Source: JBCCFW01 sp039029535
GTDB taxonomy: Bacteria; Acidobacteriota; JBCCFW01
Direction: 5' to 3'
DNA length: 43,234 nt
Assembly (NCBI GenBank): GCA_039029535.1
Contig: JBCCFW010000045.1
Coordinates: 1 to 43,234 of the forward strand
Positions 1 through 9,090 of this stretch are shown here, piece by piece. Within the stretch, counting starts at the first letter, position 1. Each line of letters opens with the position of its first letter. The notes below the pieces were generated by a model. The model did no database searches. It was not told where the DNA came from and saw only the letters and a list, made by a program, of their open reading frames with translations. A program made the translations under genes and the position numbers.

Positions 1-485
1 CCACGACCCAGCTCGCGCAGGTGCGTGCCCAGCTCCAGCTCGGCCTCCGGATCGCCCGGAGCGATCTCGAGGAGGGCCTGCCAGTGCTCGGCCGCCTCGG
101 CGTGCTGCGAGAGATGACCGAGCGCCGTCGCGAGACCTCGCCGCGTGCCCACGTGTTGCGGGCTCCGGCCGACCTCGATGCGGAAGGCCTCCGCTGCGTC
201 GGTCCAGCTCTCCGCCGTCACGTGCGCGACGCCGAGGGCGTAGTGGAGCAGCGGCGCCTCGGGCTCGAGCGCGATGCGCTCGCGGAGCAACGCTTCGGCC
301 TCCTTGCGCTTGCCCTGCGCCAGCAATTCCTGGGAAAGGCGACCGGCGGCGCGTCCCTCGTCGGAGAGCTGCACGGAGGTCGGCAGCTCACCATCGGCCG
401 CCCGCCGGTAGTCCAGCCAGGCGAAGACCGCCAGGACGAGGACGATCACGAACGGCCAGAGAGGGATGCGACGGCGACGGGGCAT
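1..485 (-). CDS. TPR-repeat membrane-anchored protein, 3'-truncated by the window edge
   Basis: The gene reads off the left edge, so only the N-terminal 161 residues are visible. It opens with a basic n-region (MPRRRRIPLW) followed by a hydrophobic stretch (about residues 9-22, PFVIVLVLAVFAWL), which is an uncleaved signal anchor or signal peptide. After a short linker come helical tetratricopeptide repeats, recognisable from blocks such as LLAQGKRKEAEALLRERIAL, TDAAEAFRIEVGRSP and AEAAEHWQALLEIAPGDPEA. TPR proteins scaffold protein-protein contacts; no enzymatic domain is visible. It lies 76 nt downstream of the glycosidase-like paralogue A on the same strand and could be its last operon partner. 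The start is the first ATG of the frame; its Shine-Dalgarno is weak. The partner is unknown, and further TPRs or another domain may follow beyond the window. Confidence 0.8.
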   Translation of the reverse strand, partial: MPRRRRIPLWPFVIVLVLAVFAWLDYRRAADGELPTSVQLSDEGRAAGRLSQELLAQGKRKEAEALLRERIALEPEAPLLHYALGVAHVTAESWTDAAEAFRIEVGRSPQHVGTRRGLATALGHLSQHAEAAEHWQALLEIAPGDPEAELELGTHLRELGR

Positions 486-561
486 GAGAGGTCTCGTGTC
501 GACGCGAAGGGCCGACACCGGCATCATGCCTCAGCGGTGACTTGCGGGCTTGGACGAGGGC

Positions 562-2688
562 TCAGGGGCAGAGCGGCTGGCTGCCGTCGAGCTCGATGCG
601 TCCGGTGCCGACCGGGAGCAGCTCGCCGAGCCCGCAGTCGTTGCGACCCGCGATGAGATACCAGGACGAGCTGCCGTCGAGCGGCTCCACCCAGCTCTCG
701 TCGTAGGTGGCCTCCTGACGACAGGCGGCCGCGAAGTCACCGGAGAAGCGCAGGTCGGTCAGGTCGCCACGGAAGACGACGTGACTGTCCTCGTCGGGGA
801 ACTCGAGGCTCTCGAGCGGTCGCATCCAGGTCAGGCCCAGCTCGCTCGCCGGATCGTCCCGGCTCACGCGGAGTCCCTGAACCGGGCTGGACGGCTTGCC
901 GTCGCCGCGGTTCGCCGGCGCGCAATCCTCGGCGTTGGGAGTGGCGTCGCCGTCGAGGTCGTCGTCGCAGCGGTTGCCGATGCCGTCACCGTCCAGGTCG
1001 GCCTGGTCGACGTTGGGGAAGTCGGGACAGTTGTCGACGTCGGCGCAGAGACCGTCGCGATCCGCGTCGTCGTCGGGATCGAGCGGACAGTCGTCGCACG
1101 GGTTGCCGGTGCCGTCCATGTCGTCGTCGAGCTGCATGGGGTTGGGCATCGTCGGGCAGTTGTCGTCGGGTCGGCAGACGCCGTCGCCATCGGCGTCGTT
1201 CTCGGCATCGAAGGGGCAAGGGTCGCAGGCGTCGCCCATGCCGTCGCGATCGAGATCGAGCTGGCTCGCGTTGGAGACCGTCGGGCAGTTGTCGTCGTCG
1301 TCGAGGATCCCGTCGTCGTCCATGTCCAGCTCGACGGTGGGGCCGATCCACAAGGTGACCGACGCGCCGTTGCCCGCGAAGTCGGTGCCGAAGCCGGCGG
1401 GCAGGTCGAAGGTCCCCGTGCTGCCGGTGATGCCGACGCTGGGCTCGATGAGCTCGTCGCCGGTGAAGCAGTCGTGCCACGAGAGGTCGTAGGTGCCGGG
1501 GATGAGACCCGTGAGAGCGAAGCGAGCTCCGGGGTCGAGCTCTTCGCCGTAGGCCAGGTGGCCGACGCCGTCGGCGTGCAGCACGTGGAGCGTGTCCATC
1601 GCGCCCAGGCCGTCGGCCGGCTCGAGGAGGTGGAAGGGGATGGACTCCATCCTGCGCTGCTGCACGCGGAACAGACGGAGCAGCTCGTCGGGCATGAAGT
1701 CGGGCTCGGCTCCCGGGTTGTTGCAGACGTCGCAGAGCGCGAGGTAACCCGCGCCGCCCATGCCCGTGCCCCAGTTCACGTGCATGAAGCGATCGAGGGG
1801 AAGACCGGCGTGGTCGATGCCCCAGGGGTTCTGCCAGAGCTCGGCGAGGGCGATCGAGTAGCCGCGGTCCTTGCCGAGGAAGAAGTTGGTCGCGACGTGA
1901 TCGTGCGGCGACTCCCAGCAGGGCGTGCCGTCGTGCAGGCCGAGCGCGTGGTGGGTGACCCAGTTCGCGCTGACGTCCGAGTAGAGACCGTCGCAGGTCG
2001 GTGCTTCACCACGTCCCTGGAAGTGATGCAAGGAGACCAGGTGGTCGTGCTCGTCGGCTGCAGCGATCACGGCGGCCTGGTTGGCCTGACGACCCGCCGT
2101 CCAGACCAGCTCCGACTCCTCGGCGACGACCCAGATGATGTTGCGGAAGGACTTGAAGCGGTTGGTCATGTCCCGGAAGAACTCTTCTTCCTGGGCCGGC
2201 ACGTCGTCGCCGGTGTTGCCCCAGGGGCGCGTGCCGTCGTCGAGGAAGAAGAAGTAGACGACGATGTCGTTGTCATCCATCAGCGTGAACCAGGTCGCCC
2301 ACTGGTCGAGGATCGTCGGGTCGAGCCCGAGGTCCCGGTCGCCGTCGAGGAAGGGCTGGTGCGAGCCGTCGCCGTCGCCGCCGTAGGCCCGCACGGCCTG
2401 GAGGTAGAGCGCGTTGCCACCGAAGTCGATCATCCGCTGGAGGAGATCGAGCTGGTCGCCGTCACGCGTGCGATCGGCGAGCTCGGTGCCGCGGTAGAGG
2501 AAGCCTTCCGGGTCACCGGGACCCGCCAGGAAGACGGGCTCGCCTCCTTCGCGGATGATGCGGTGCGGCCGATCCGGGTCGGCGATGACCTGACCGGGAA
2601 GAGGCATGGCCCCCGCCGGCGTGGCCAGCAGGAGAAGCAGCGCGCAAGGGGAGAGGAAGAGGGGACGGAGAGAGGGACGTCTCAACAC
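562..2688 (-). CDS. Exported TIM-barrel glycosidase-like protein with TSP3 repeats and C-terminal -CP module (paralogue A)
   Basis: This 708-residue exported protein is one of three paralogues in the window. A signal peptide (residues about 1-27, ending ATPAGA) precedes a domain of roughly 380 residues that resembles DUF4038/clan-A glycoside hydrolases. Landmarks are GPGDPEGFLYRGT, the strand with two acidic residues NIIWVVAEE (candidate acid/base Glu) and a second strand ALAELWQ (candidate nucleophile Glu). These catalytic roles are inferred from the clan-A fold, not shown. An Ig-like segment follows, then three TSP3 Ca2+-binding units (DDNCP, DNCP landmarks, residues about 460-590), then the shared C-terminal module (about 602-708) ending QPLCP. 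The start chosen is GTG, because the signal peptide begins immediately after it. Substrate is unknown; plant or microbial polysaccharide is a guess. Confidence 0.75.
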   Translation of the reverse strand: MLRRPSLRPLFLSPCALLLLLATPAGAMPLPGQVIADPDRPHRIIREGGEPVFLAGPGDPEGFLYRGTELADRTRDGDQLDLLQRMIDFGGNALYLQAVRAYGGDGDGSHQPFLDGDRDLGLDPTILDQWATWFTLMDDNDIVVYFFFLDDGTRPWGNTGDDVPAQEEEFFRDMTNRFKSFRNIIWVVAEESELVWTAGRQANQAAVIAAADEHDHLVSLHHFQGRGEAPTCDGLYSDVSANWVTHHALGLHDGTPCWESPHDHVATNFFLGKDRGYSIALAELWQNPWGIDHAGLPLDRFMHVNWGTGMGGAGYLALCDVCNNPGAEPDFMPDELLRLFRVQQRRMESIPFHLLEPADGLGAMDTLHVLHADGVGHLAYGEELDPGARFALTGLIPGTYDLSWHDCFTGDELIEPSVGITGSTGTFDLPAGFGTDFAGNGASVTLWIGPTVELDMDDDGILDDDDNCPTVSNASQLDLDRDGMGDACDPCPFDAENDADGDGVCRPDDNCPTMPNPMQLDDDMDGTGNPCDDCPLDPDDDADRDGLCADVDNCPDFPNVDQADLDGDGIGNRCDDDLDGDATPNAEDCAPANRGDGKPSSPVQGLRVSRDDPASELGLTWMRPLESLEFPDEDSHVVFRGDLTDLRFSGDFAAACRQEATYDESWVEPLDGSSSWYLIAGRNDCGLGELLPVGTGRIELDGSQPLCP

Positions 2689-2708
2689 GGCGGTCTTCGG
2701 GGAGTGGT

Positions 2709-2726
2709 GCTGACAGGCATGTCAGC
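2709..2726. promoter_or_regulatory. Inverted repeat GCTGACA-GGCA-TGTCAGC upstream of paralogue A
   Basis: Perfect 7-bp arms with a 4-nt centre lie 20-38 nt upstream of the GTG start of paralogue A, in the probable 5' leader or core promoter. It could be a dimeric repressor site or an RNA hairpin near the ribosome-binding region. No matching copy was seen in front of paralogues B or C, so it would be specific to this gene. Confidence 0.35.
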
Positions 2727-2810
2727 ATCGCGGGAGGGCGGGAATTTCCTGACATTACGCGGGCCCACGCCAGTTGAACAGGCAGGGGCCTCGTGGTGAG
2801 TCACTTCGAC

Positions 2811-2832
2811 TCAAGAAAAAGGCCGATTCGGA
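2811..2832 (-). promoter_or_regulatory. T-rich upstream motif of paralogue A (TCCGA..TTTTTCTTGA)
   Basis: Read on the gene's strand, the site is TCCGAATCGGCCTTTTTCTTGA, about 120-145 nt before the start codon of paralogue A. The same arrangement, TCCGA then a T-run and CTGA or TTGA, occurs upstream of paralogue B (8972-9008) and paralogue C (10745-10786) but not obviously before neighbouring genes. It is interpreted as a shared activator or repressor site. This is a comparison of three sites by eye. Confidence 0.4.
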
Positions 2833-2929
2833 CGTGATCGGTACGAAATTTCACGGTCTCGCACGCTCCTCTCGGTGCGAAGCGGGTCGGGCTCCAGGGT
2901 CGTGATGAGAGACTGAGCGGGGCGGACGG

Positions 2930-2940
2930 GCTACCTTTCC
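2930..2940 (+). promoter_or_regulatory. Candidate -10 region GCTACCTTTCC before the M14 carboxypeptidase gene
   Basis: GCTACCTTTCC contains the -10-like hexamer TACCTT at 2932-2937. Nearly the same string (GCTACCTTCC) precedes the Cys-rich repeat gene at 13385-13394. Transcription from here would give a leader of about 35 nt before ATG 2979, which has a GAGAGG Shine-Dalgarno. No convincing -35 is visible, which is common in GC-rich genomes. Confidence 0.35.
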
Positions 2941-2978
2941 TCCACCGATCGCCGCTGCCCCCTGACCCGAGAGGCCCC

Positions 2979-5777
2979 ATGACGTCTCCTCGATCGATGG
3001 CCGTGCTCGTCTTCACCGCGTTCGCCAGCCTGACGCTCGCGACGCCTGCCCTGGCGGAGCGCCATCTCCAGCTCTCCGTGCATTGTCCCGACGAGGACGC
3101 CGTGCGGCGGCTGCTCCGTCTCGGCCATTCGGGTCACCTGCACCACCACCACGACGCTCACGGACACCTGCACGCCGACCTCGTCCTCCCCGAGTCCGTC
3201 CTTCCCGAGCTCGTCGAGGCCGGACTCCACTACGAGGTGATCCACGAGGACCTCGTGGCGCACTACCAGGCTCGGCTCACGCGCTGGGACGGCGAGCGAC
3301 GGGCGGGCGGTGAGGTGCTGGCGCGGGGCTCGATGGGCGGGTACTTCACGCTCGAAGAGATCATCGGCGAGATGGACGCGCTCCAGGCGGAGTTCCCGGA
3401 GCTGGTCGAGCCGAAGGAGTCGATGGCCGACACGGAGCAGGGGCGGCCGATCTGGATCTGGAAGGTCTCGGCCCGCGCGGCCCTCGACGAGGACGAGCCC
3501 GCGATCCTCTACATGTCGCTCATGCACGCCCGCGAGCCCGCCGGGATGATGAGCCTGTTCTACTTCGTCGATCGTCTGGTTCGTGGCTACGGCACGGACG
3601 CCGAGGCGACCTACCTCCTCGACCATCGTGAGCTCTGGATCATTCCAGTGCTCAACCCTGACGGTTACAACTACAACCAGACCAGCACGCCGGCCGGTGG
3701 TGGGCTGTGGCGCAAGAACCGTCGAGACAACGGAGACGGTCGCTTCGGCGTCGATCTCAACCGCAACTTCTCCTACGAGTGGGGTCTCGACGACACGGGC
3801 TCGTCGGGCAACACGCGGTCGGACGTGTATCGCGGAGAGGCTCCGTTCTCCGAGCCCGAGACCCAGGCTCTGCGCGACTTCTGCATCGAGCACGAGCCGA
3901 AGATCGCGATGAACACCCACACCTACGGTGACGATCTCATCTTCCCGTGGGAGCACGTCGACGAGCCCTGCCCTGAAGCCGAGGACTACCGCGACATCGG
4001 TCGCGGCGTCACGCGGGGCAATGCGTACTCGGTCGGCACTCCCGGCGAGACCATCGGCTATCTCGCCAACGGAACGCACGACGACTACATGCATGGTGAG
4101 ACCACCGAGAAGCCGGTCGTCTACGGGATGACCCACGAGTGTGGCGACTCCGGCGACGGGTTCTGGCCGGCGACGGCTCGCATCCTGCCCATCGCCGAAG
4201 AGCTCGAGCCCGCCAATCGCTGGCTGGCCTGGGCGAGCGGACCGAACCCCCGCGTGCTCACGCTCGCCGTCGACGACACGGCCGGTGGCGACAGTGACGG
4301 CCGTGCGGAGCCGGGCGAGACGGTGCGGCTGTTCCTCACCGCGCGCAACCGCGGCCTGGTTCCGACCTGGGGCCTGCTCGAAGCGCAGCTCGTCTCCGAC
4401 GACTGCTCGGCCATCGTCGAGGACGGCACGAGCAGCTACGGCGAGCTGGAAGCCCAGGCGACCTGGTCGAACAGCCTGGATCCATTCCTCGTTCGCATCC
4501 CTTCGGGCGTGGTGCCCGGTCAGCGGCTCGACCTCTCGGTCACCTTCGTCGACGATCGCGGGGCGTACCCCCCACAGCGGGTCGGCCTGACCATCGGACA
4601 GCCGGTCGTGCTCTTCGAAGACGACTTCGAAACGGGCACCGGCAGTTGGAACATCGATGGCTGGGGCACCGAGGCGGCGGGCGCCGGTCGCTCGGGCGAG
4701 GTGCTCTCCGACAGCCCGAACCGCAATCACGGCAATGGCGACGACGACACGGCCGAGGCCGACGTCGTGCTCGACCTCAGCGGGATGGGTCACGCCTGGC
4801 TCGTCTTCGAGCAGCGCTTCCTCATCGACAACGAGCGGGACGGTGGCTTCGTCGAGGTCTCCACCGACGGTGGTCTCAACTGGGATCCCGTGGCCGGTGA
4901 GGTCAGTGACGTCGGCACCGGTGACGGCGTGCAGCCGGAGGACTGGCCGGTCTACGACGGACGTCTCGACTTCTACGAGACCGAGCACGTCGACCTCACG
5001 CCCTTCGTCGGCCTCTCCGACCTGCGCTTCCGCTTCCGCTTCCGGTCCAACGGCAACATCACTCACGACGGCTGGCGCATCGACGACGTGCGCGTCGAGG
5101 CCTTCGTCGACTGTCCGACCTGCGGTTGCCAGGAGGAGTGCGACAACGGGGTGGACGACGACGGCGATGGTGACGTCGACTGCGACGACGCCGACTGCAC
5201 CTGCATCGAGATCTGTGACGACGGCGTCGACAACGACCGCGACGGGCTCACCGACTGTGACGATCCCGACTGCAGCGACGATCCGGCCTGCCCGGAAGAC
5301 TGCGTGAACGGCGTCGACGACGACGCCGACGGTGACGTGGACTGCGACGACTCGGAGTGTGCGGACGTCGACGCCGACGGCGACACGCACCTCGACTGCG
5401 TCGACGACTGTCTCGTCACCGACGGCACGATTTGGGCGCCGCCCACCACCGTCCTCGACCTCCGTGTCGGCTGGGATCCGGACACGCGGGCGTCGGTGCT
5501 GAGCTGGACCGACGAGACGGGTCCGTTCGGTCCGGGCACCGGGCACGACGTGCACTCGGGTCGACTGTCCGAGCTGCGAGACGACCTGGGGCTGGCGCGG
5601 GCGGAGTGTCGCGTCGACGACCTGCTCGACCTGACGCACCCCGACGTCGCCACGGATCTCATGGCGGGCGACGGCTGGTACTACCTCGTGCGGCTCGACA
5701 ACGCCTGTGGCGTCGGTCCCATCGCCGACTTCAGCTACGGGCCGCGCGTGCTTCCCGTGACGGCCTGCGATCCGTGA
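2979..5777 (+). CDS. Exported M14 zinc carboxypeptidase with MopE-like repeats and C-terminal module
   Basis: This 932-residue protein has a signal peptide (about 1-26, ending TPALA) and a propeptide containing a striking His cluster (nine His within residues 50-65). The peptidase M14 domain (about 110-415) keeps the zinc ligands His183 and Glu186 (HAREP) and His314 (NTHTYG), the substrate-binding DLNRN (about 259-263) and the catalytic Glu387 (THECGDSGDGF). This pattern resembles carboxypeptidase T or metallocarboxypeptidases and predicts removal of C-terminal residues outside the cytoplasm. A beta-sandwich (about 430-545), an immune-inhibitor-A/MAM-like jelly roll beginning FEDDFETG (about 546-710), acidic C.DGVD.D.DG..DC.D..C repeats (about 718-800) and the shared C-terminal module ending TACDP follow. 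The ATG has GAGAGG upstream. The gene appears monocistronic and divergent from paralogue A. Confidence 0.9.
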   Translation: MTSPRSMAVLVFTAFASLTLATPALAERHLQLSVHCPDEDAVRRLLRLGHSGHLHHHHDAHGHLHADLVLPESVLPELVEAGLHYEVIHEDLVAHYQARLTRWDGERRAGGEVLARGSMGGYFTLEEIIGEMDALQAEFPELVEPKESMADTEQGRPIWIWKVSARAALDEDEPAILYMSLMHAREPAGMMSLFYFVDRLVRGYGTDAEATYLLDHRELWIIPVLNPDGYNYNQTSTPAGGGLWRKNRRDNGDGRFGVDLNRNFSYEWGLDDTGSSGNTRSDVYRGEAPFSEPETQALRDFCIEHEPKIAMNTHTYGDDLIFPWEHVDEPCPEAEDYRDIGRGVTRGNAYSVGTPGETIGYLANGTHDDYMHGETTEKPVVYGMTHECGDSGDGFWPATARILPIAEELEPANRWLAWASGPNPRVLTLAVDDTAGGDSDGRAEPGETVRLFLTARNRGLVPTWGLLEAQLVSDDCSAIVEDGTSSYGELEAQATWSNSLDPFLVRIPSGVVPGQRLDLSVTFVDDRGAYPPQRVGLTIGQPVVLFEDDFETGTGSWNIDGWGTEAAGAGRSGEVLSDSPNRNHGNGDDDTAEADVVLDLSGMGHAWLVFEQRFLIDNERDGGFVEVSTDGGLNWDPVAGEVSDVGTGDGVQPEDWPVYDGRLDFYETEHVDLTPFVGLSDLRFRFRFRSNGNITHDGWRIDDVRVEAFVDCPTCGCQEECDNGVDDDGDGDVDCDDADCTCIEICDDGVDNDRDGLTDCDDPDCSDDPACPEDCVNGVDDDADGDVDCDDSECADVDADGDTHLDCVDDCLVTDGTIWAPPTTVLDLRVGWDPDTRASVLSWTDETGPFGPGTGHDVHSGRLSELRDDLGLARAECRVDDLLDLTHPDVATDLMAGDGWYYLVRLDNACGVGPIADFSYGPRVLPVTACDP

Positions 5778-5838
5778 CGCGTGAGCGGTCGGGCTGGCCG
5801 GCCGCGGGCCTCCCTCTCGCTCCTCCAGCGCTCCGGGC

Positions 5839-6528
5839 TCAGGCCTGACGTCTGAGGAGCACCATCCCCGTCATGCCGAGCACCACGGCCAGGCCGATGA
5901 GGGCCCACTCGGACAGGGCGGGGATCGGCGCAGCGCAAGGGCCGACGACCGTCTCGAAGAGCAGGTCGTGGGCGGGGATCGGCGGCGTGGGCGGATCGCC
6001 ATCGAGCCAGGTGTAGACAGCCCCACCCGGGTAGTCGACGGCACCCGGCATGTCGTAGCGCGATCCCAGGTCGACCGGAGTCAACACGATGGCGAGCTGT
6101 TCGCCCGTCGTGACCACGACGTCTTGATCACTGAAGTCGATGGTGACGAGGATGTCCTGGAAGCCGGGAGTGACCATGCCCGGGGTCACGAAGGTGGTTG
6201 CGAGCACGTCACCAGGATCGGTGCCGGGGAGGCCGCCCGGTGCGGTGCGGATGTCCACCTGCAGGTTGCTGGAGGTGTTGGCTGGACCGAAGCTCCTGAG
6301 CGTCAGCGACACCGAGAGCAGGAGCCCGTCAGCTCCGGGAGTGAACGTCTGCCCGTAGATCAGCAGGCCGGCGAAGCCGCCGGTTGAGTTGCCGATCGTC
6401 GATGCTGGCAGGAAGCTCTGATCGACCTCAGAGCCCACCGGCACGCAGGGTCGTGCCGAGGCCGGGACTGACGTTCCGAAGAGGCCGGCGAGTGCGAGCA
6501 GGGCGACGGTGCGGGCGAGGAATGACAT
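5839..6528 (-). CDS. Exported protein with IPTL-CTERM sorting tail
   Basis: This 229-residue protein has an N-terminal signal peptide (MSFLARTVALLALAGLFG..., cleavage near ASA). The central region of about 160 residues looks all-beta, with QSFLPASTIGNSTGGFAG and a carbohydrate-binding-like middle. Its C-terminus is a typical IPTL-CTERM tail: IPALSEWALIGLAVVLGMTG followed by the basic end LLRRQA. In known systems this tripartite tail (PEP-like signature, transmembrane helix, Arg-rich end) is recognised by an exosortase or related transpeptidase that anchors or releases the protein, so such an enzyme is expected elsewhere in the genome. The ATG is preceded by GGAG at 7 nt. It follows paralogue B on the same strand after 134 nt and converges with the carboxypeptidase gene. 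The biochemical function of the central domain is unknown. Confidence 0.85.
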   Translation of the reverse strand: MSFLARTVALLALAGLFGTSVPASARPCVPVGSEVDQSFLPASTIGNSTGGFAGLLIYGQTFTPGADGLLLSVSLTLRSFGPANTSSNLQVDIRTAPGGLPGTDPGDVLATTFVTPGMVTPGFQDILVTIDFSDQDVVVTTGEQLAIVLTPVDLGSRYDMPGAVDYPGGAVYTWLDGDPPTPPIPAHDLLFETVVGPCAAPIPALSEWALIGLAVVLGMTGMVLLRRQA

Positions 6529-6662
6529 CGATCATCTCCGAGAGGAGCGGACGAAGACCGAGCCGAGCCAACACGATTGGACGCGGCTGCCACCCCGGAT
6601 GCTTCCATGAGCACGGCGGTGGGCGCTACCCCTCGACCCTGTCCGGCTCCGCAGGTCCCGGG

Positions 6663-8894
6663 CTAGGGACAGTTCGGCAAGTCGACGCCTTCGAGCGCGG
6701 CCCGCGGCACCGTCGTCAGCAGCGCGCCGGCGCCGCAGTCGTTGCGTCCGCGGACGAGCAAGTAACGACTCTCCGCGGGGATGTCGGTCGTGACGTGGAC
6801 TGGCTCGTGTCCCGACGTGACCTGACAGGCATCGTCGAAGCTGCCCGTCGAGCGCAGCGCGGTGAGCGAGCCCTGGACGATCTCGTGCGTGTCCTCGGCG
6901 AACGCGAGGAAGGGAGGACGCGTCCAGCGCAGCGCGAGCCGGTCGCCGGCGAGGATCACGCGGAGATCGGTGATTGCTCCGGCGACCTGACCGTCGCCGG
7001 GATCGTCGGGTGCGCAGTCACCGGCGTTCTCGCTGCCGTCGCCATCGCGATCGAGGTCGCAGGGGTCGCCCACCCCGTCGCCGTCGAGGTCGGCCTGATC
7101 GTCGTTGAACAGCTCGGGGCAGTTGTCGACGTCGGCACAGGCACCGTCACCGTCGGCGTCATCGAGGGCGTCGAGCGGGCAAGGGTCGCAGGCGTCGCCG
7201 GTGAGGTCGCCGTCGAGGTCGACCTGCAGCGGGTTGGCGATCTCGGGACAGTTGTCGAAGTTGGCGCAGAAGCCGTCGGCGTCACCGTCGTCGAGGGCGT
7301 CGCGTGGGCAGGGATCGCAGGGGTTGCCGGCGCCATCGCCGTCGAGGTCGGACTGATCGGCGTTCGCGTCGAGGGGGCAGTTGTCCTCGTCGGCGCACCA
7401 GCCGTCGCCTTCCGCGTCGTTGGCGGAGTCGTCGGGGCAGGGGTCGCAAGGGTCGCCGAAGCCGTCGGCGTCCCGATCTTCCTGGTCGGGGTTGGGGTCG
7501 GACGGGCAGTTGTCGTCGATGTCGGGGAGACCGTCGGCGTCGATGTCCGGAGCCATGCTCAGCCACACCGCCAGCGGCGCGTTCATGCCCGCGGGCACGT
7601 CGAACGACCAGTCACCACCGGGGACGACGTGACCGCGCTCCCAGAGCTCGTTGCCGGTCTCGGCCTCGTACCACCGGAGGTCGAAGGTGGACGCGGGCAA
7701 GTCCGCCAGCCCCATGAGGTCGCCGGGCATGAGGTCTTCGGCGTAGGCGATGTAGGTCACCCCCTCCTCGGCCAGCACGAAGTCGGTCGCGTCGAGAGCG
7801 AGGTGATCGCTGGGGACCATCGTCTGGAAGCCGGCGGTTTCCATGAAGTCCTGCTGGATGCGCATCAGGGCGAGCTGGTCGTCGGCGATGTAGGACGCCT
7901 CGGTCATCGAGCGACCGCAGATGTCGCACAGGGAAAGATGGCCCGTGCCGGCCATCCCGATGGCCCAGTTGATGAGGGTGAAGATGTCGTTGGGGAGACC
8001 GGCGTGGCCGCGCTCGGAACCGGGGTGGTAGTTGCTGGTGACCAGCTCGGACATGACCACGCCGTAGCCACGATCCACGCCGTAGTAGAAGTTCTCCACC
8101 ATGACGGGGTGGAGATCACCGGCGCAGGAGCGGTCGCCGTGGGCGAGGGCGTGTTGGGCGATGGAGGGGTCGTGCTCCAGGGGCGTGAAGAGTCCGATGT
8201 CGCAGCTCGGTGCGCTGCCGCGTCCGCGGAAGTGATGGACGACCACCGGGTGGTCGAACTGATCTTCGTCGTCGAGGATGACCGACATGTTGCCGATGCG
8301 ACGACCGGTCCAGCCGGAGGTGTCGGGTTCTTCGACCGGCACCCAGACGATGTTGTTGAGGTGCTCGAAGCGATCGACGATGGCGCGGAGGTAGGCCTCC
8401 TCGCCAGCGGGGACGTCGTCCCCGTTGCGATTGCCCCAAGAAGAAGGGCCGTCGTCGAAGAAGAACAGGTACGGGATGATCTCGTTCTCGTCCATCAGCG
8501 TGAACCAGGTGTCCCACTGGTCCAGGATGGCGTCGGAGAGCACGCCGCTGCCGGTGTCACCGTCGACGTAAGGGTTCTGCAGCGCGTCGCCATCGCCCTG
8601 GCTGCGGATGGCCTCGATGTAGAAGCCGTTGCCACCGTGAGTGATCATCGAGTTGATGAAGTCGAGCTGATCGCCGTCGCGCGTGCCGTCGGGCATGCGG
8701 TCACCACGGAAGAGGAAGCCCTCCGGGTCGCCGGGGCCAGCGACGAAGACCGAGCCGCCATCCACGCGCTTGAAGTGTTGCGGGTAGTCGGGGTCCTGGA
8801 TGAGCTGACCCGGCCGCGGCTGAGCGACGGCGGTGGACGCTCCGAGGAGGAGCGCGAGCGCGAACCCGGTGAGGCGATGGAGACGATGGCTCAT
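6663..8894 (-). CDS. Exported TIM-barrel glycosidase-like protein with TSP3 repeats and C-terminal -CP module (paralogue B)
   Basis: At 743 residues this is the second paralogue. It has a signal peptide (MSHRLHRLTGFALALLLGAS, cleavage near AVA-Q) and the same catalytic-type domain as paralogues A and C. Matching landmarks are GPGDPEGFLFRGD, the acidic strand NIVWVPVEEP and the second acidic strand VVMSELV, which may carry the two glutamates of a clan-A retaining glycosidase (inference). Four TSP3 units with DNCP landmarks (about 475-640) follow, then the C-terminal module containing RYLLVRGRNDCGAG and ending DLPNCP. The start is an ATG just before the signal peptide; the Shine-Dalgarno is weak. 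A T-rich motif shared with the other paralogues lies about 80-115 nt upstream. Residue-level divergence from A and C suggests an old duplication, possibly with different substrates. Confidence 0.75.
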   Translation of the reverse strand: MSHRLHRLTGFALALLLGASTAVAQPRPGQLIQDPDYPQHFKRVDGGSVFVAGPGDPEGFLFRGDRMPDGTRDGDQLDFINSMITHGGNGFYIEAIRSQGDGDALQNPYVDGDTGSGVLSDAILDQWDTWFTLMDENEIIPYLFFFDDGPSSWGNRNGDDVPAGEEAYLRAIVDRFEHLNNIVWVPVEEPDTSGWTGRRIGNMSVILDDEDQFDHPVVVHHFRGRGSAPSCDIGLFTPLEHDPSIAQHALAHGDRSCAGDLHPVMVENFYYGVDRGYGVVMSELVTSNYHPGSERGHAGLPNDIFTLINWAIGMAGTGHLSLCDICGRSMTEASYIADDQLALMRIQQDFMETAGFQTMVPSDHLALDATDFVLAEEGVTYIAYAEDLMPGDLMGLADLPASTFDLRWYEAETGNELWERGHVVPGGDWSFDVPAGMNAPLAVWLSMAPDIDADGLPDIDDNCPSDPNPDQEDRDADGFGDPCDPCPDDSANDAEGDGWCADEDNCPLDANADQSDLDGDGAGNPCDPCPRDALDDGDADGFCANFDNCPEIANPLQVDLDGDLTGDACDPCPLDALDDADGDGACADVDNCPELFNDDQADLDGDGVGDPCDLDRDGDGSENAGDCAPDDPGDGQVAGAITDLRVILAGDRLALRWTRPPFLAFAEDTHEIVQGSLTALRSTGSFDDACQVTSGHEPVHVTTDIPAESRYLLVRGRNDCGAGALLTTVPRAALEGVDLPNCP

Positions 8895-8971
8895 GCTGGT
8901 CGTCCTGCGCTGGGCCGAGCGAGACCTGGGACCACGGCGTGCGTGGCCCGTTCCTCCCCTGTTTCTCGGCC

Positions 8972-9008
8972 GTTCAGAAAAAGGTTCGGATTGTCATCAG
9001 AAAAAATC
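8972..9008 (-). promoter_or_regulatory. Tandem T-rich motif upstream of paralogue B
   Basis: On the gene's strand there are two copies of a T-run followed by CTGA: TTTTTTCTGATGAC and, after AATCCGAACC, TTTTTCTGAAC. The TCCGA..TTTTTCTGA arrangement matches sites before paralogues A and C. The segment is also locally A/T-rich in an otherwise GC-rich region, which suits a promoter or regulator-binding site. It sits in the divergent gap between paralogue B and the macrodomain gene and could act on either. Confidence 0.45.
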
Positions 9009-9090
9009 AAGACACCCGCCGCGATGGGAGCTCGTGGTGCCGTGGTGTTTCGACCCGAGAAATGGGACGATGGGTCATGGAGAGGCCGGC

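Noticed and set aside
550..2799. Long plus-strand open frame of 749 residues opposite paralogue A
   Set aside because: It is a mirror of GAC/GTC-rich codons in the real gene. It is almost wholly Val/Ala/Glu/Gly, has no domain, and lacks a ribosome-binding site. Similar mirrors lie opposite 2979-5777, 6663-8894, 10851-13304, 13399-15267, 15330-20216 and 32764-34863.
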